Assembly: GCA_964247055.1 (NCBI GenBank)
Contig: OZ176057.1
Span: 1 to 64,000, forward strand
From: Paragordius varius
Lineage: Eukaryota > Nematomorpha
Direction of reading: 5' to 3'
DNA: 64,000 nt
The notes under the pieces are model-generated. The model saw only the letters and a program-made list of their open reading frames with translations, was not told where the DNA came from and ran no database searches. A program made the translations under genes and the position numbers. Within the stretch, counting starts at the first letter, position 1, and each line of letters begins with the position of its first letter. This document shows positions 11,497-23,215 of the stretch, piece by piece.

Positions 11497-11892
11497 TTGA
11501 GTAATTAAATTAAAATGACATTAAGATAAATATGTATGTTGTGGGAAGGAGTCGGGGTAAGAATATCAAAAAAAAAAGGGGGAGATATGTGATAAAGTAT
11601 AAAATATCCATCAAAAAAAAATAAATTAAAATGAGCGATATGTATAATTAGAGTTGAAAATAAAGTGTGTACAGAAGATGGGTATATATAAAAATCAATA
11701 GTGATTAAGTAGCAATTATAATAAAAAAGTAAGGAAAGATAATAAAATATCATTTACCATAGATTAAAGAGCGTTATGTATACCATATGAAAGCAAGCTT
11801 ATTGAAGAACCAAGTGATGGGTGGTATAAATAAAATTTTTGAATTCATTAAATTTTGGGCTTGAGTGTGTTGTTATTTTCACGGAGAAATTT

Positions 11893-12245
11893 TCCGGATT
11901 GTATAGGAGGCAGATAAGACAGAAGTGTGACAACCAGGGATAAATTTTGAAGTAAATTAGTTAAGATTTCCGCGAGTTTGCTTTTGGTGAGTTGAGAAAA
12001 TGTAATAGGTGAGAGGTTAAAGATAAAATTGGTAGGCTTTCCAAGTTAAAGTTGCGAGGATTAATTAATCCGGATTGTATGAGATGCAGAAGATTGACAA
12101 CCAGGGATCCGATGCAAAAAAGTGGAATAAATTTAATGGAATTCGTTAAGATTTCCGCAAATATGCTGTTTTTAGAGGGAGTTGACAGAATGTGATAGGA
12201 GTAGGGTTGAAGATAAAATTGGTAATTTTTCCAAGTTAAAGTTTT
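11893..12245 (-). repeat. Tandem duplication (~176-bp period) in the retrotransposon 5' UTR
   Basis: Two diverged copies offset by 176 bp. TCCGGATTGTAT occurs at 11893 and 12069, ACAACCAGGGAT in both, GTTAAGATTTCCGC in both, and GATAAAATTGGTA followed by TTCCAAGTTAAAGTT in both. The copies differ by many substitutions and small indels, so the duplication is not recent. In other non-LTR elements 5' UTR tandem repeats often act as promoter units; that role is inference here. Confidence 0.75.
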
Positions 12246-12400
12246 GAGAATTAATAAAATTAATTATGAAGAGAATTAAGACGGATATAACCAAACTAAT
12301 GAATGTAAAGAATATATGTTTAATAAAAATTTTCAAAGAAAATATAAAAAGTTTCGAAGGAATAACAAAGTTTCAAAAGGATAAACACAGAAGTAATAAA

Positions 12401-12436
12401 CTTCCGCCTCCCAAATAATATCAGGAAGGGCGGAAG
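12401..12436 (-). other. Stable hairpin in the retrotransposon 5' UTR
   Basis: CTTCCGCC at 12401-12408 is perfectly complementary to GGCGGAAG at 12429-12436 across a 20-nt loop. This is the most GC-rich spot of the 5' UTR, about 170 nt inside the 5' end. RLE elements often carry structured 5' RNA, but I cannot assign a ribozyme fold. Confidence 0.45.
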
Positions 12437-12606
12437 GATGGGTCACGAGACCACGCGAAAAGTGTGTAGCTTATGCGATATAGCCGAAGGGAATTAGATG
12501 ATGATTAGGATAAGGATCGATGATGTAATATGTATAGTGATTGGATTAAATGAGATATAATTTAAATTTAATAATAATAGATGGATGTAATATAAAGAAT
12601 TTGCTT

Positions 12607-12643
12607 CTACACTTTGATCTTAGCCAAGAGGCCGAGAAGCGAT
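12607..12643 (-). ncRNA. U2 snRNA gene, 5' part (nt 1-37)
   Basis: The minus strand from 12643 reads ATCGCTTCTCGGCC, then CTTGGCTAAGATC and AAAGTGTAG: the U2 5' end including stem-loop I and the first half of the branch-point recognition sequence GTAGTA. The match stops after GTAG, where the retrotransposon begins. It has one more A (ATCAAAG) than the vertebrate sequence. The rest of the gene is at 6864-7013. Confidence 0.9.
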
Positions 12644-12710
12644 AACCACATACAAATTTGCGCCTCTCAATATAAATTTATTTATTCCGCTAATTTTGGG
12701 CATTACCAAT
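12644..12710 (-). promoter_or_regulatory. Putative U2 snRNA promoter region
   Basis: This lies immediately upstream of U2 nt 1. snRNA genes carry a proximal sequence element roughly 50-70 bp upstream. On the minus strand a TGCCCAAAATTAGCGG block sits at about -60. I cannot confirm it without orthologous promoters. It is also the only obvious host promoter that could drive a read-through U2/retrotransposon transcript. Confidence 0.3.
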
Positions 12711-15700
12711 TAAAAAAATTTTGATTTGCAACTCCTATGGTTGAAATAAGCATTTTTTTAGCTATCGAATGATACCAAATACTCTATATATCGATTTACA
12801 TATCTATTATTTTGTAATTTTGCCAATTTTTATCATATTTTTATAAATATATGCTTTCTATCAACATTTTATCCATTTGTTTGTTAATTGCTCATCTTCG
12901 TTTTGTATGTATTATCTTTCCCCCATGTTATGTTATTCGAATACCAATATCCATATTTTTATGATACTAGATACGGAATTTAATAAATATTAACTGAATT
13001 TTATATAGTTGTCTTTTGGAGGTAAATATAATTTTAAAGAGAATAATATTAAGATAAAAAATTGGAATTTAATAAGAAGAAAAAATTAATTATTTTTTCA
13101 TTATTCATAATTTGAAATAAGTGGAAAATTTCAAGTTATATAAATCAAAATATTTATTGTAACGATTTTAAGAATTTATAGTAACAGATGATAACATAAC
13201 GGAATAATTTTATTATCAAAAAAGAAATAATTTATTACAAACAATAAAAAGTTGAAAAATCTATAAAAGGAAGATAAAATTGTAACGAAATGTTCAAAGT
13301 CAAAAAAGGAATACAAAATAATTATTGCTAATGAGAAAGAAAAAAGGAGGCATAAAAATTTGAATCGTAATCATGTTATGGAGAAAATAAGGTTTTTCTT
13401 TTTTATTCGCGTATTCAAATGTTTTATAATGCTTATTAAGTGCAATTTCCTTCTTGTATAAAAGTTTTTAAACGGAAAGTAAAAAAAGATTTTACCATAT
13501 CGAAAGATAAGACGCCGTGATAATTGTTTACTTTTAAGATGTGTTTATATATCTTGGTAGCGAAATAACAAAATTTTGCATAAGGTATAATAAATTTAAG
13601 TTTGATGGTTGTAAATTAAAATTTATTTTTAAAAATCATAAAAATTCTAACACATGTATCTGTAAAAAAACTTTTGATGTCCTTAAAATATGGAGTATAT
13701 ATATAAAAATAATGCATACATAAAAGAAATGTTATAATGTGCAAATGTCAGATGAACGTTACAGAAAAGTATGAACAAAGGACGGTATTTTGTTTATTTT
13801 TTTTTGTTCTTTTAACATAACAAGAGATGAAATATAGATTGTATGTGTTTTCTTGTGAGTATTCAAGTTTACATTTTATCAAAAAGTTGCTTTTCCATGT
13901 GTGAATGTTTTGAGTTTAAAAACCGATACACTATATAGGTGTTTACTATAACATAATTAAATAATTTAAATTTATGTTAGTACTTTAATTAAATATCTTT
14001 CAAAAGCATTCGCTAAGCTAATGTCAATATCGTGCAAAGTTGTTTAAACCAATCGTGTACCGTCTAAAAATTATCACAGTAAAATCTTGATTTTGTGAAT
14101 GAATTTAATTACACTAGGTGTATTTTCAAGTTTCCAATTATAATCAGTGGCACCCAAGGCGAGTCTTTTTTGCGGAGCACAGAAATAATTTTCATAAAAC
14201 AGAAATGAAATAATATTTCAAGCAAAAATAAATTTCTAAATATTTTAAGTAAAATTAATTTTACTTTTCATTTTATAGAATACGTTTTTAAAACTTGTCC
14301 ATTTACATATCTGCTGACCATCTTAAATACAACGTAGATAACCATTTTATCTATAAAGTGGACTATTTTTAAGGATTTATATTACTTTGATAATTTTTAA
14401 CAACATTCAATGCAATTTATTCATAAATCCTTAATCCCCTTGCTTACTATATTTTTGGTAAGTTAGGTAAATAGATCTTTCTTCGCCCCCACATTTTTAA
14501 AGCCTTAAAAGGTATTCACCCATAGTCATATTGGATTCATTTGCAAATATCTTTTATTTTATTAAAAATATTTTAAAACATTGGACAATCTAATTAAGCG
14601 TAAATATATTTTTGTGCAAACTATCATGCTAAAAAACAAACAAATTAAAATAAAGTACATTAATCGATACTAAGATATTACAAATATTCTAAATTAACAT
14701 AATAGGTACATTCAAAACCAAAAAACGCAGATGACATGTGAAACTTTCATTAAGAGTAATAATCGTTTACATTCACGAGTTATTCTTGGGTGTTTTAAAT
14801 GGGTAAAAGGGTAATTTTTTATGTCTATTGATATGTAAAAATTTTTTGTTTTTAATGGCTAAATTTTTTATAATTATAGTGAAAAATAGTGTTATAGATA
14901 AACAGACATGTAATTTAAATCCCCAACTAGCCATTTATAATACCGAAATTTTCCTATGATAGCTCTTGTTTTTGGACTATCTATACAGTTTCAAGCATGT
15001 TAACCCATCATCAGTTCGACACAATTATTAGAACCTATAAATCCAAATCTGTTATTATGTGTAAGAGAATATAGTTTTTTTGCTACATTTTGCGCTTTTT
15101 TATCATGTAAAAGACTCACTCAATCAACCATCAGACCCCACCACCAGCATAAAGGGGCATTTAAAATAAATCATGCATTTATAATTAATTTTTTTTAAAT
15201 TTTGTTTAAATTATATCTTATTATATTCTTATGTTTTAGTTATTACATTGAAAAGGATACTGCCATGAATCGAAATTTTTGGATATAGTTTAATTTAATA
15301 AATTTTATGAGAATTCAAATTATTACTTTAATTTAAGAATGTATCCCTCACCAAGAAACTAAAAGTATTTAGAAACACAATTTAAGTATAATTTGCTTAA
15401 AGTTAAAATAAATACTTAATGAAATAAATAATCTCTTTTTCTTTTCCGTCTAAAAAAGATATCCCCATATTTTCTTATTTGATCTGAATCAGAAATGGTG
15501 GTTTCTTGCTACATTAGATGGCATATACCTATATATAAACGCAGTTTTTTATATGTTACTAAATATTTAATTACAGTTTTAATTTAACATCTATAATATT
15601 TTGACTAGGATTTCAAAGTCCTCAATGGTATAATTTAAAAAACTGCATTTAGAGGTCTTTTATGTAAAAATTATTGATATTGCACACAAAAATTTAGATA

Positions 15701-16967
15701 TAAAATTTTTCATTCCACAACTAATATTAACGATAAAAACCAATTTTAAATTTTAAAATTGTTTTTAATTATATTTATAAAAAGAAACTACACTACTACG
15801 TATCATAACGGAAGTAAATAATACGCGTTCATAGACATTAAATTATATGAAAAACACTATTTATAGAGTGTTGAAGATAGGTAAACATTGTAGAATTTCA
15901 AATTTAAATTAAACAGTTTTCGATCTCATATTAGGTTTGAAATGTTATTTTTATAATAAGGGCAGACATTTTACGATATCGTCTTGTATAAAATTGGTGT
16001 GTAGGTATGCCTATTAATCATACCATTTTTCAGTCAAAAGCAACATTTTTTGAAGCAAACGTGATATTTTATTAGCTAACGCAACATTTTTCAAGTAAGG
16101 ATAACTTGTACGTTAGAAAGAAATTTTTGCTCGTAAAAAGTTTTTAACTGAAAGATGGTACTTATGGCTGAAAAATGGTATACTGCCGGTATAATGAAAA
16201 GTAGAATTTAGCATTACGAAATATCGTGTTACAAAACACGTATTTATAACTATTTTAAACTCAAAATATAGGTTTACTTGTTGTTAGTGAAGTATAATTA
16301 TAACTTTGGTTCAGTAATATTTTTTATAATAAAAGTTAATTGATTTTCAGATTTTCCCTAATGGAGGTTATAAACTACAAATAATGGACTTAATATAAAT
16401 GAATCAAAAATTATAAATTTTATTTGTTTTGGATTTTTATTTAATGAATTCTAAATACTCTTTTACTTTAGTAATTTTCTATTTACCTGCATATCTTGTT
16501 AAAAATTTTTTCGCATTGGAAAATGATTTCAATTGAGAAGCAATATTTAAACTCAAAGAAAGGTATATTTTGAAAATAGTGAAATAAATATAAGACATAT
16601 TATCACTGTTCTCTTAACTTAGACATGCTATCATATTTATAAATAATGTGTATAGGAATCGCTTAAATGTCGATGTGAATGACGTAATAAAATATGATTG
16701 ATGTTAATATTAATCACATTTCCAAAAATGTTTGTATATAGTAAATGTGATTTTAATTTGTTGTTGAATTACCAAAATATTTTTATATCCCAATGTTTAA
16801 ATTTTTACAGCCATATATAATAGATATATTTTACTAAAAAATAAGGAAATACATGAGTTGATTTTAAAAAACATCTATAATACCGGGGTTATGGTGGCGA
16901 TGCAAAGGTCATTGACTATTATCGTCAAATTTATAACAGTAAAAAACCATTATTTTATTTGAATATA
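12711..16967. other. AT-rich stretch without recognisable genes
   Basis: About 4.2 kb of AT-rich sequence. I found no credible exon, RNA gene or protein similarity; the 60-codon frame at 13541-13723 is low complexity. The only structured item is a small inverted repeat at 16020-16182. Confidence 0.6.
16020..16182. repeat. Small fold-back element
   Basis: Opens with ATACCATTTTTCAG and closes with the exact complement CTGAAAAATGGTAT, with additional weaker pairing inside (TCAGTCAAAAG against TTTTTAACTGA). About 163 bp, no ORF. Likely a short non-autonomous DNA element. Confidence 0.5.
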
Positions 16968-17272
16968 CAGTAAAAACTAAAATTATACAAACAAAACCTA
17001 AAAATATATAGACAAATATTTTTTTCTAAAAGGCAAACATACTTTTATAATCATAATTTTTTTCAATTAAACTCATTGTTTGGAATGGAAAATTGTGAAA
17101 ATAAATATATATTTATATAATATTAAGACAATCAATTGTATATTATATAATTGTAACTAAATAGCTTATATGTGAAAAATTAAGGTTTCAAAAAGTATTG
17201 TTGGTTGTCTTTAAGAAAAAAATATTTATCTTTATATTTTTACGTTTTATCCGTATAATTTTAATTTTTGCT
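16968..17272. mobile_element. MITE-A copy 2 (near full length)
   Basis: Starts TA|CAGTAAAAACTAAAATTATAC and ends with the complementary GTTTTATCCGTATAATTTTAA. The long TIRs (about 75 bp) include GACAAATATTTTTTTCTAAA and its complement. About 305 bp, one of the most complete copies, and one that defines the CAGT ends and TA target duplication typical of Tc1/mariner-type MITEs. Confidence 0.8.
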
Positions 17273-17466
17273 TTACGTCGTTCGTGAAAACATACGGTAA
17301 TGATGGAGGTGGGAAAGGCTTGGTATGCCTACCTTCCTGACGAAGTACCATATATTTTTGAAGATGTATTTTTTCTTTTTTCGACAGTATTAATAAAAGC
17401 CTTTATCCAATGCATTAGGCAAGAATTTATCAACTATTTCTCCTACTTTTATCTGATCCCCATACA

Positions 17467-20204
17467 TAAGGTGACCAGATTTTTTGAAGGAAAAAGCGGG
17501 ACAAATTTTAGAACTTATTGTAGAATTTATTTATTTTTAACACAAATACATTATAAATATTAAAAAATATTTAATTCCTTGGCATATTTTTTATTTGAGT
17601 GAATGCGTTTTAGCAGATTGTCATCATTTTTTAAAATATTGTAGAATTCTTCACAAGAATTTGTCAAATTATATTTGACCGATAAAATGGTAAAGTTCCA
17701 ACATTTAAATTTGATTTTTCCGATGTCCACATCTGATTTACTGTGGATAAAACGCGCTCAGTAGCAGCGTTGGTTCCACGTAAAGATAATGCAAATTCTA
17801 CAATTTTTAAAATATTGTATGGAACATAGTTTGTTTCAAAATGATGAAATATTTCTAACCATTTCTTTTCTACTGTATTTTTTTCTGTTGTCCATAATTT
17901 AAGTTTTCATTATTAATATATTTTATAACTCATGATATTTTAGAAAAAATATATTTTCTGAAAGGTTACTTTGTGGGAATTTTTGGGAGATGTAGAAATG
18001 ATTTTTGAACATCGCACCAATAAAATTCTGGTTTTAATGTTATCCAATGAAAATGATCAATTTCATTAAATTTCACCGTCCAGTCTTCCAATAATCTTTA
18101 CAGTTTGTATAAAACATTTTTAATGGTACAGGATATCTTGGCGATTTATTAAGCCTTGTTTCTCTAAAATATTTATAATATTGCGGATGGTTACTGGTAT
18201 AAAATTATTTTATAACCTTTCTTGACATAGGAATTTTAGGTTAATAACTTCATTGGCTACTTCGATTGCCGAAGTTTTGTCACTTTCTATCAATTTAATA
18301 ACATTTTGAAAGAGAGAAGCTTGATTATGTAGGAACTCTAACCATATTAAAGAATTACTTTCAAAAAACTTTTCCAAAGTTGTAGGACATTTGTCCTGTG
18401 AAAAAATAGGATTTTAACAACTACCTTTTCCACATCTAGGGGTAACAAATCAGCAGCTGTTTGAATAGCGTTGTGTGTTATATCGCTGCACACCCAACGT
18501 CAATAATGGATGGAGATTATCTGCTAATTACTGAAAATTATTTTTTTCCCTCCTTGCTTTTCCACCGAAGTTCGTATTGGTGTTGTCACCGCAATATGCG
18601 ATGATTTTGTCTTTTATATAATTTTAGAATATTCATTATTGAAGTAAAATTATGTCGGAATTCGCACCGGGTAGAGAAATAAAATTTAAAATTTTAATTT
18701 TACTCCGGTTTCTGGACCAAAATATTTTATTAATGTGGGAAATATTTTTGTTTCCTGATTTGATACATCAGAGTATGGCAATATGAAATTAATTTTCAGC
18801 AAATCTTTTTTTATTCAGAAAATGCATGTGGCGAAAGGACATTGCACACAATGGCTTCAGCCTTTGTACGAGCACATGTAAATTTTTTATTTAATAAGAT
18901 ACGAATAACCTATGAGTTACAATCCATAGATCTAAAGGAATGATTGTGATTAACGCGTGAAACAATAAACGCCTTGGGCTAGTGCCAAATTCTTTTCTTC
19001 CTCTCCAAAAGCGGTTTTCCGATAAAAATCGCTCATTTTGTAAGATGATGCCACCATATCTAAACATTTTTTATGTTTCTGTGTTTCCATATGCTTTGTA
19101 ATATCATGCTTACCGCCATGTGGTAGGGTGAACCCCTAACATAAAGCATTTAACAAATGATTTATTCTTCGTTTTTTTGTTAAAAGGAAATTCTTTCATT
19201 AAATCATCGTTAAATTTACAACCTCTTTTTGTATTCATATTTAAACTAATCTATATATTTATAAAAATGGAAAATGCTGACTTTGTGATCTGGTACCGGA
19301 AAACCGGTAGACATATTCAAATACAAACTTCTAAAAAATAAATATAATCATTAATGAATGCCCCGACAATAGCTTCGCCCTTTTTTTGAAATAGACCCCC
19401 AGTTCGGGCCCACCCCCTGTGAAAAACGGTTTTTTTGAAAACAGAAGTCCACAAAAATCGTGTCTTTGAGACAATTTTCTGGAGAAAGTGTTGGATGATT
19501 CAATTTACTTATTTTCGATTGCGCTGAACATAGTCGTCTCGCTTTTTTGATTTAGTCCCTCTTTTTATCCGCTCCCTTCGTAAAATGCCATTTTTTCAAA
19601 AAACAAAGTCCACAAAAATAATTTTTAAATCTATTTTTCGCCCTATTAAACAATATATTTATATGAATGCACCGTTTTGAAATTCCTATAATCATATCTT
19701 TTAAATAATGTTTCGAAATAATCCACATATGTGGATCATTTTATTGTCCCTTATTTCAAATAGCCCTCCCCCCAGAAAGCCGAATTCCTCGGAATGCGTA
19801 GCAGCACGAGATTTACGCTAGTATTAATAAAAAAAATATTATATTACCTTAATTTTCTGGAGTAAACGTATAAGCTACCGATTTGTGATATTAATTTGTC
19901 TTTTTGATAATGTTGGCAGTAGGATTAGGAAGCAAAGTGTATAATCATATGATATAAATTTGATAAAAATAAATATTTTTAATTTAAAAATAAATTAATT
20001 TAAAATTGATACAGATTTTAAAGATAACTAATGATAAAAAATTTAAACGGATAAAAAAAATAAATTTTTTATAAAAAATTATATTTAAAAATTTTTATTT
20101 TATAATCGTGAAAAAGCGGAACATTTCAAAAACGCAGCGGGACGCGGGACAAAGTGTGAAAAAGCGGGACTGTCCCGCCAAAAGCGGGACGTCTGGTCAC
20201 CTTA
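17467..20204 (-). mobile_element. hAT transposon copy 1 (defective)
   Basis: Ends are TAAGGTGACCAGA and TCTGGTCACCTTA, fitting the hAT 5'-TARNG rule. It is flanked by an exact 8-bp target duplication CCCATACA (17459-17466 and 20205-20212). The right end has several AGCGGGAC subterminal repeats, plausible transposase binding sites. The decayed transposase runs on the minus strand. The element appears to sit in the 5' region of the RTE-type retrotransposon whose coding part starts at 20374, since sequence on both sides is C/T-rich and of similar style. A second copy in the opposite orientation is at 55421-58731. Confidence 0.9.
17615..19238 (-). pseudogene. hAT transposase remnant, copy 1
   Basis: From the start codon at 19238 the minus strand encodes NTKRGCKFNDDLMKEFPF, matching the start of the second copy, but the frame soon breaks. 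Recognisable parts continue towards 17615, including the conserved C-terminal dimerisation region around 17740-17620 (the AGTNAATERVFSTV-type block is visible in complement). Stops and frameshifts are spread along the whole length. It is non-functional and could at most be mobilised by an enzyme supplied elsewhere. Confidence 0.75.
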
Positions 20205-20212
20205 CCCATACA

Positions 20213-23200
20213 TCATCATTCTCAAGAAAACACAAACTAAATAATTGTCCACAAAATATCATTTATCATTCAAAATACAACTCAATTTTTTCCTCATATC
20301 CTTCATCACAAACCTATCGATTGTTAACAAATCCTCCCTAATTCTCTACATCTAAACCAACTAAATTCAGACAATGACTGTTCCGAAAAAAACTAATTCC
20401 TGTGATGTGTTTTTACGCATTGGTACGTGGAACTCTCGCGGCACCACCAACAAAATCGAAGTTATCATAAAAGAAATGGTGAAACTCAACATAAGTATAT
20501 TAGGAATAGCAGAATCCCACATTCCGTTAAACGGCCACATAGAATATGAAAATCACATCCTATTATACTCAGGTCATGATACTCTTAAACGAAACGGTGT
20601 GGCCCTAATAGTAACCAAATCAATCGCCAACGCATCCGAAATTCACCACCCACACAGCGATCGCATAATATCACTTCGATTAAACTCGTCTCCACAACCA
20701 ATAACGATATTCCAAATCTATGCCCCTACCAACTCTAACAACGAAGAAGACTCCGAACAATTTTACGAGGATCTCAGTTCAGCTATTGAGAAAGTTCCTA
20801 AAAAAGACATGATATTTGTTTTGGGCGACTTTAATGCGATAGTAGGTAACGATAATACACATCAAATCACTGGTGGGAAAGGATTGGGAAAAAAAGATAG
20901 AGGAGACCGCCTCATAGAATTTTGCAGTGAACACAAATTATTCATATCAAACTCCTTTTTCCAACAACCTAAGCGAAGCCTATACACATGGATTTCACCT
21001 TGCAAGAGGCACAGAAACCAAATTGACTTTATTCTCGGTATGCAAAAATATAAATCTTCCTTTATGAACGTAAAAACCTACCCCGGTTCCGACTGCTATT
21101 CTGATCATAATCTCCTTGTAGCTAAACTAAAAATTAAAACAGTTCTCTCACGCAAACCAAAACTTCTGCATAAACCTAAATTAGTCTGCGATCTCCCCCG
21201 AGTTTCCTTTGTTACTTGAAAACAGATTTAAAACACTCGAAATAGACGATGACGCTGAAAATCTTTGGAATACAATACAAAATATCACTAGCACTACAGC
21301 CAGCGAATGCATCCCTATCCAAAAATCCCATCTTAACAAAATTAAGCTATCACAAAAAAGTTTAGATTTGGCGGACAAACGGCGCCAAGCTAAACGCAAT
21401 AATAATATGGCAGAGTACAAATCACTTAACGCAGAGTTCCAAAAAAGCGCTCGGGAAGACAAAAACGATCACTACAATCAGCTGTGCTTAAAACTAGAAA
21501 ACGCTGCTAAACATAACAACAACTACTTTGCTGAAGTAGATCACATTGCTCCACGTACGTCTAAAATCTACAAAGGCCCAATGAGAAAGGAAGATGGAGA
21601 TATCATCACAGACAAGAAAACACTGGTGGAACAATGGGAACAATATGTATTAAAACTATACGGCTCCAGTCCATCGAACGCCGATAAAAACAGTAAGATC
21701 TATCAACATGACCCGCCGATCATCAAAGAAGAAGTCGAATGGGCGCTCAACCATTCCCCAAACAACAAATCTGAGGGGTACAACGATTCCAACCGAACTT
21801 ATTCGTTTTATCCCAATTCATATCCTAACTGACTTATTCCAAAAGATATTTGCCCACGCCTCATTCCCCCAAGACTGGTGCAAATCAATACTCATCCCCA
21901 TCTTGAAAAAAGGCGATCCTAAATCATTTAACAACTATAGAACTATAGCGCTAATCAATCAAGCATCAAAAGTTTTCCTCAAAATAATTCACAGGCGTAT
22001 CCAAGGCATAATTGAAGCCGAACTTTCTAATACTCAAGCGTGATTTAGATCCAATCGCGGATGCAGGGACATGATCAGCAATATACGTTGGATATTCGAA
22101 AAACAAATTGAATCTCAGAAAGAAACCCACATCTGCTTCATTTTACAAAAGCCTTCGACAGCGTGAAACACGACACGCTGCGGAAGGCACTATCTCAGAT
22201 GGGAGTTTCAGATCACATTTTAAACATCATAAAATCCCTCTATTCCAATTCATCACTAAACATAAAAACCCCACATGGCACAAGTAATTGGGTACAAATG
22301 AACAATGGTTTAAGACAAGGATGTGTCCTTTCACCCACTCTTTTCAATGTCTGCATAGAAAGCGTATTACGGAACATAGATAAAACCAATGGTATAAGCA
22401 TTGCCGGCAATATTATATCATCACTTCACTATGCTGATGACACTCTGCTGTCAAACTCAGTGGACAACATGAAAAAAACTCCTAACTGAATTCTCAAACG
22501 AATGTCAAAAATTTGGATTGACGATCAACTTTAAAAAAACTAAAATCATGATTATAAACGCTCATAACCACTATAACAACTTATCTTTTCACAACCAACA
22601 AATAGAAGTAGTGTCCCAATACACTTACCTAGGCAGTCTCATAAATACAGCAAACAACAGCACCCTAGACATCAAAAGAAGAATAGGAATTGCTAAGACA
22701 AAAATGATAAAATATAATAAAATATGGTCACCACACGACATCAAACTTAAAACAAAAATCCGTTTAGTTAAAGCCCTAATATTTCCTGGCATACTATATG
22801 CATCAGTAAGCTGGACAATAAAAAAGGTAGACGAAAAATACATTAGCGCCTTCGAAATCTGGTGCTGGCGGAAGGCACTTCAAATCACTTGTAAAGATAA
22901 AGTAAAAAACACTGTAATCCTTGAAAAAATAAACCCCGAGATACACCTGATTGGCATGTGCCTCAAAATGAAATTATCATACTTTGGTCACATTACCAGA
23001 GCTAATGACTTGGAATTCCAACTAATGACAGGCAAGGTCGAAGGATCCAGGAAACGTGGACGCTGCAAGATGCGCTGGATTGAAAACCTAACCAAAGAAA
23101 CCAATCCCTCTTTACAACAGTTAACATCACTCACTTATAATCGAATAAACTGGAGAAAATACACCTTCGAAAAAGCAATAAATCGACAACGATCTTTGCT

Positions 23201-23215
23201 ACAATAATAATATGA
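20213..23215 (+). mobile_element. RTE-type non-LTR retrotransposon (defective)
   Basis: Non-LTR element with an apurinic-type endonuclease followed by reverse transcriptase, without a recognisable ORF1. Coding remains run from 20374 to 23207. The 5' UTR lies upstream and seems to be split from sequence left of 17467 by the hAT insertion. The tail after the last stop is short (AATAATAATATG), as in RTE elements, which end in short repeats instead of long poly(A). C-rich codons contrast with the AT-rich host. Confidence 0.8.
20374..23207 (+). pseudogene. Broken endonuclease-reverse transcriptase ORF of the RTE-type element
   Basis: 20374-21219 is an open 281-codon endonuclease block with the expected motifs: GTWNSRG, GIAESH, IYAPT, LGDFNA, YTW near IDFIL, and YSDHNL. 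A frameshift near 21197 moves reading to the frame of 21209-21832, and another near 21775 to that of 21708-22043. A TGA at about 22041 and a further shift near 22140 precede the RT core at 22163-22489, which still has FTKAFDSV, RQGCVLSP and YADD. A last shift near 22480 leads to 22518-23207, ending with KRGRCKMRWIENL, typical of RTE C-termini. At least four shifts and one stop make it inactive. Confidence 0.88.

Larger units (their letters stand above)
7014..12606 (-). mobile_element. U2 snRNA-specific non-LTR retrotransposon (Utopia-like), full length
   Basis: A 5593-bp insertion bounded exactly by the two U2 parts, in the same orientation as the U2 gene. Order on the minus strand: about 1.1 kb 5' UTR (12606-11497) with an internal tandem duplication, a single ORF (11496-7285), and a 270-nt 3' UTR ending in T-rich then A-rich sequence. 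No target-site duplication is visible; U2 nucleotide 38 is either lost or replaced. Known U2-targeting non-LTR families are Keno (Tx1 clade, APE endonuclease) and Utopia (NeSL-type, restriction-like endonuclease). The C-terminal endonuclease here fits Utopia. The ORF is uninterrupted, so the element may be recent or active. Confidence 0.9.

Noticed and set aside
12401-12606. HDV-type ribozyme at the retrotransposon 5' end
   Set aside because: A stable hairpin exists, but I could not trace the nested pseudoknot by eye, so it is not called.
17300-17563. 87-codon plus-strand frame
   Set aside because: Its second half runs into the hAT terminal repeat, and the first half has no recognisable domain.
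20108-20341. 77-codon plus-strand frame
   Set aside because: It is made of hAT subterminal AGCGGGAC repeats and the flank beyond the target duplication.
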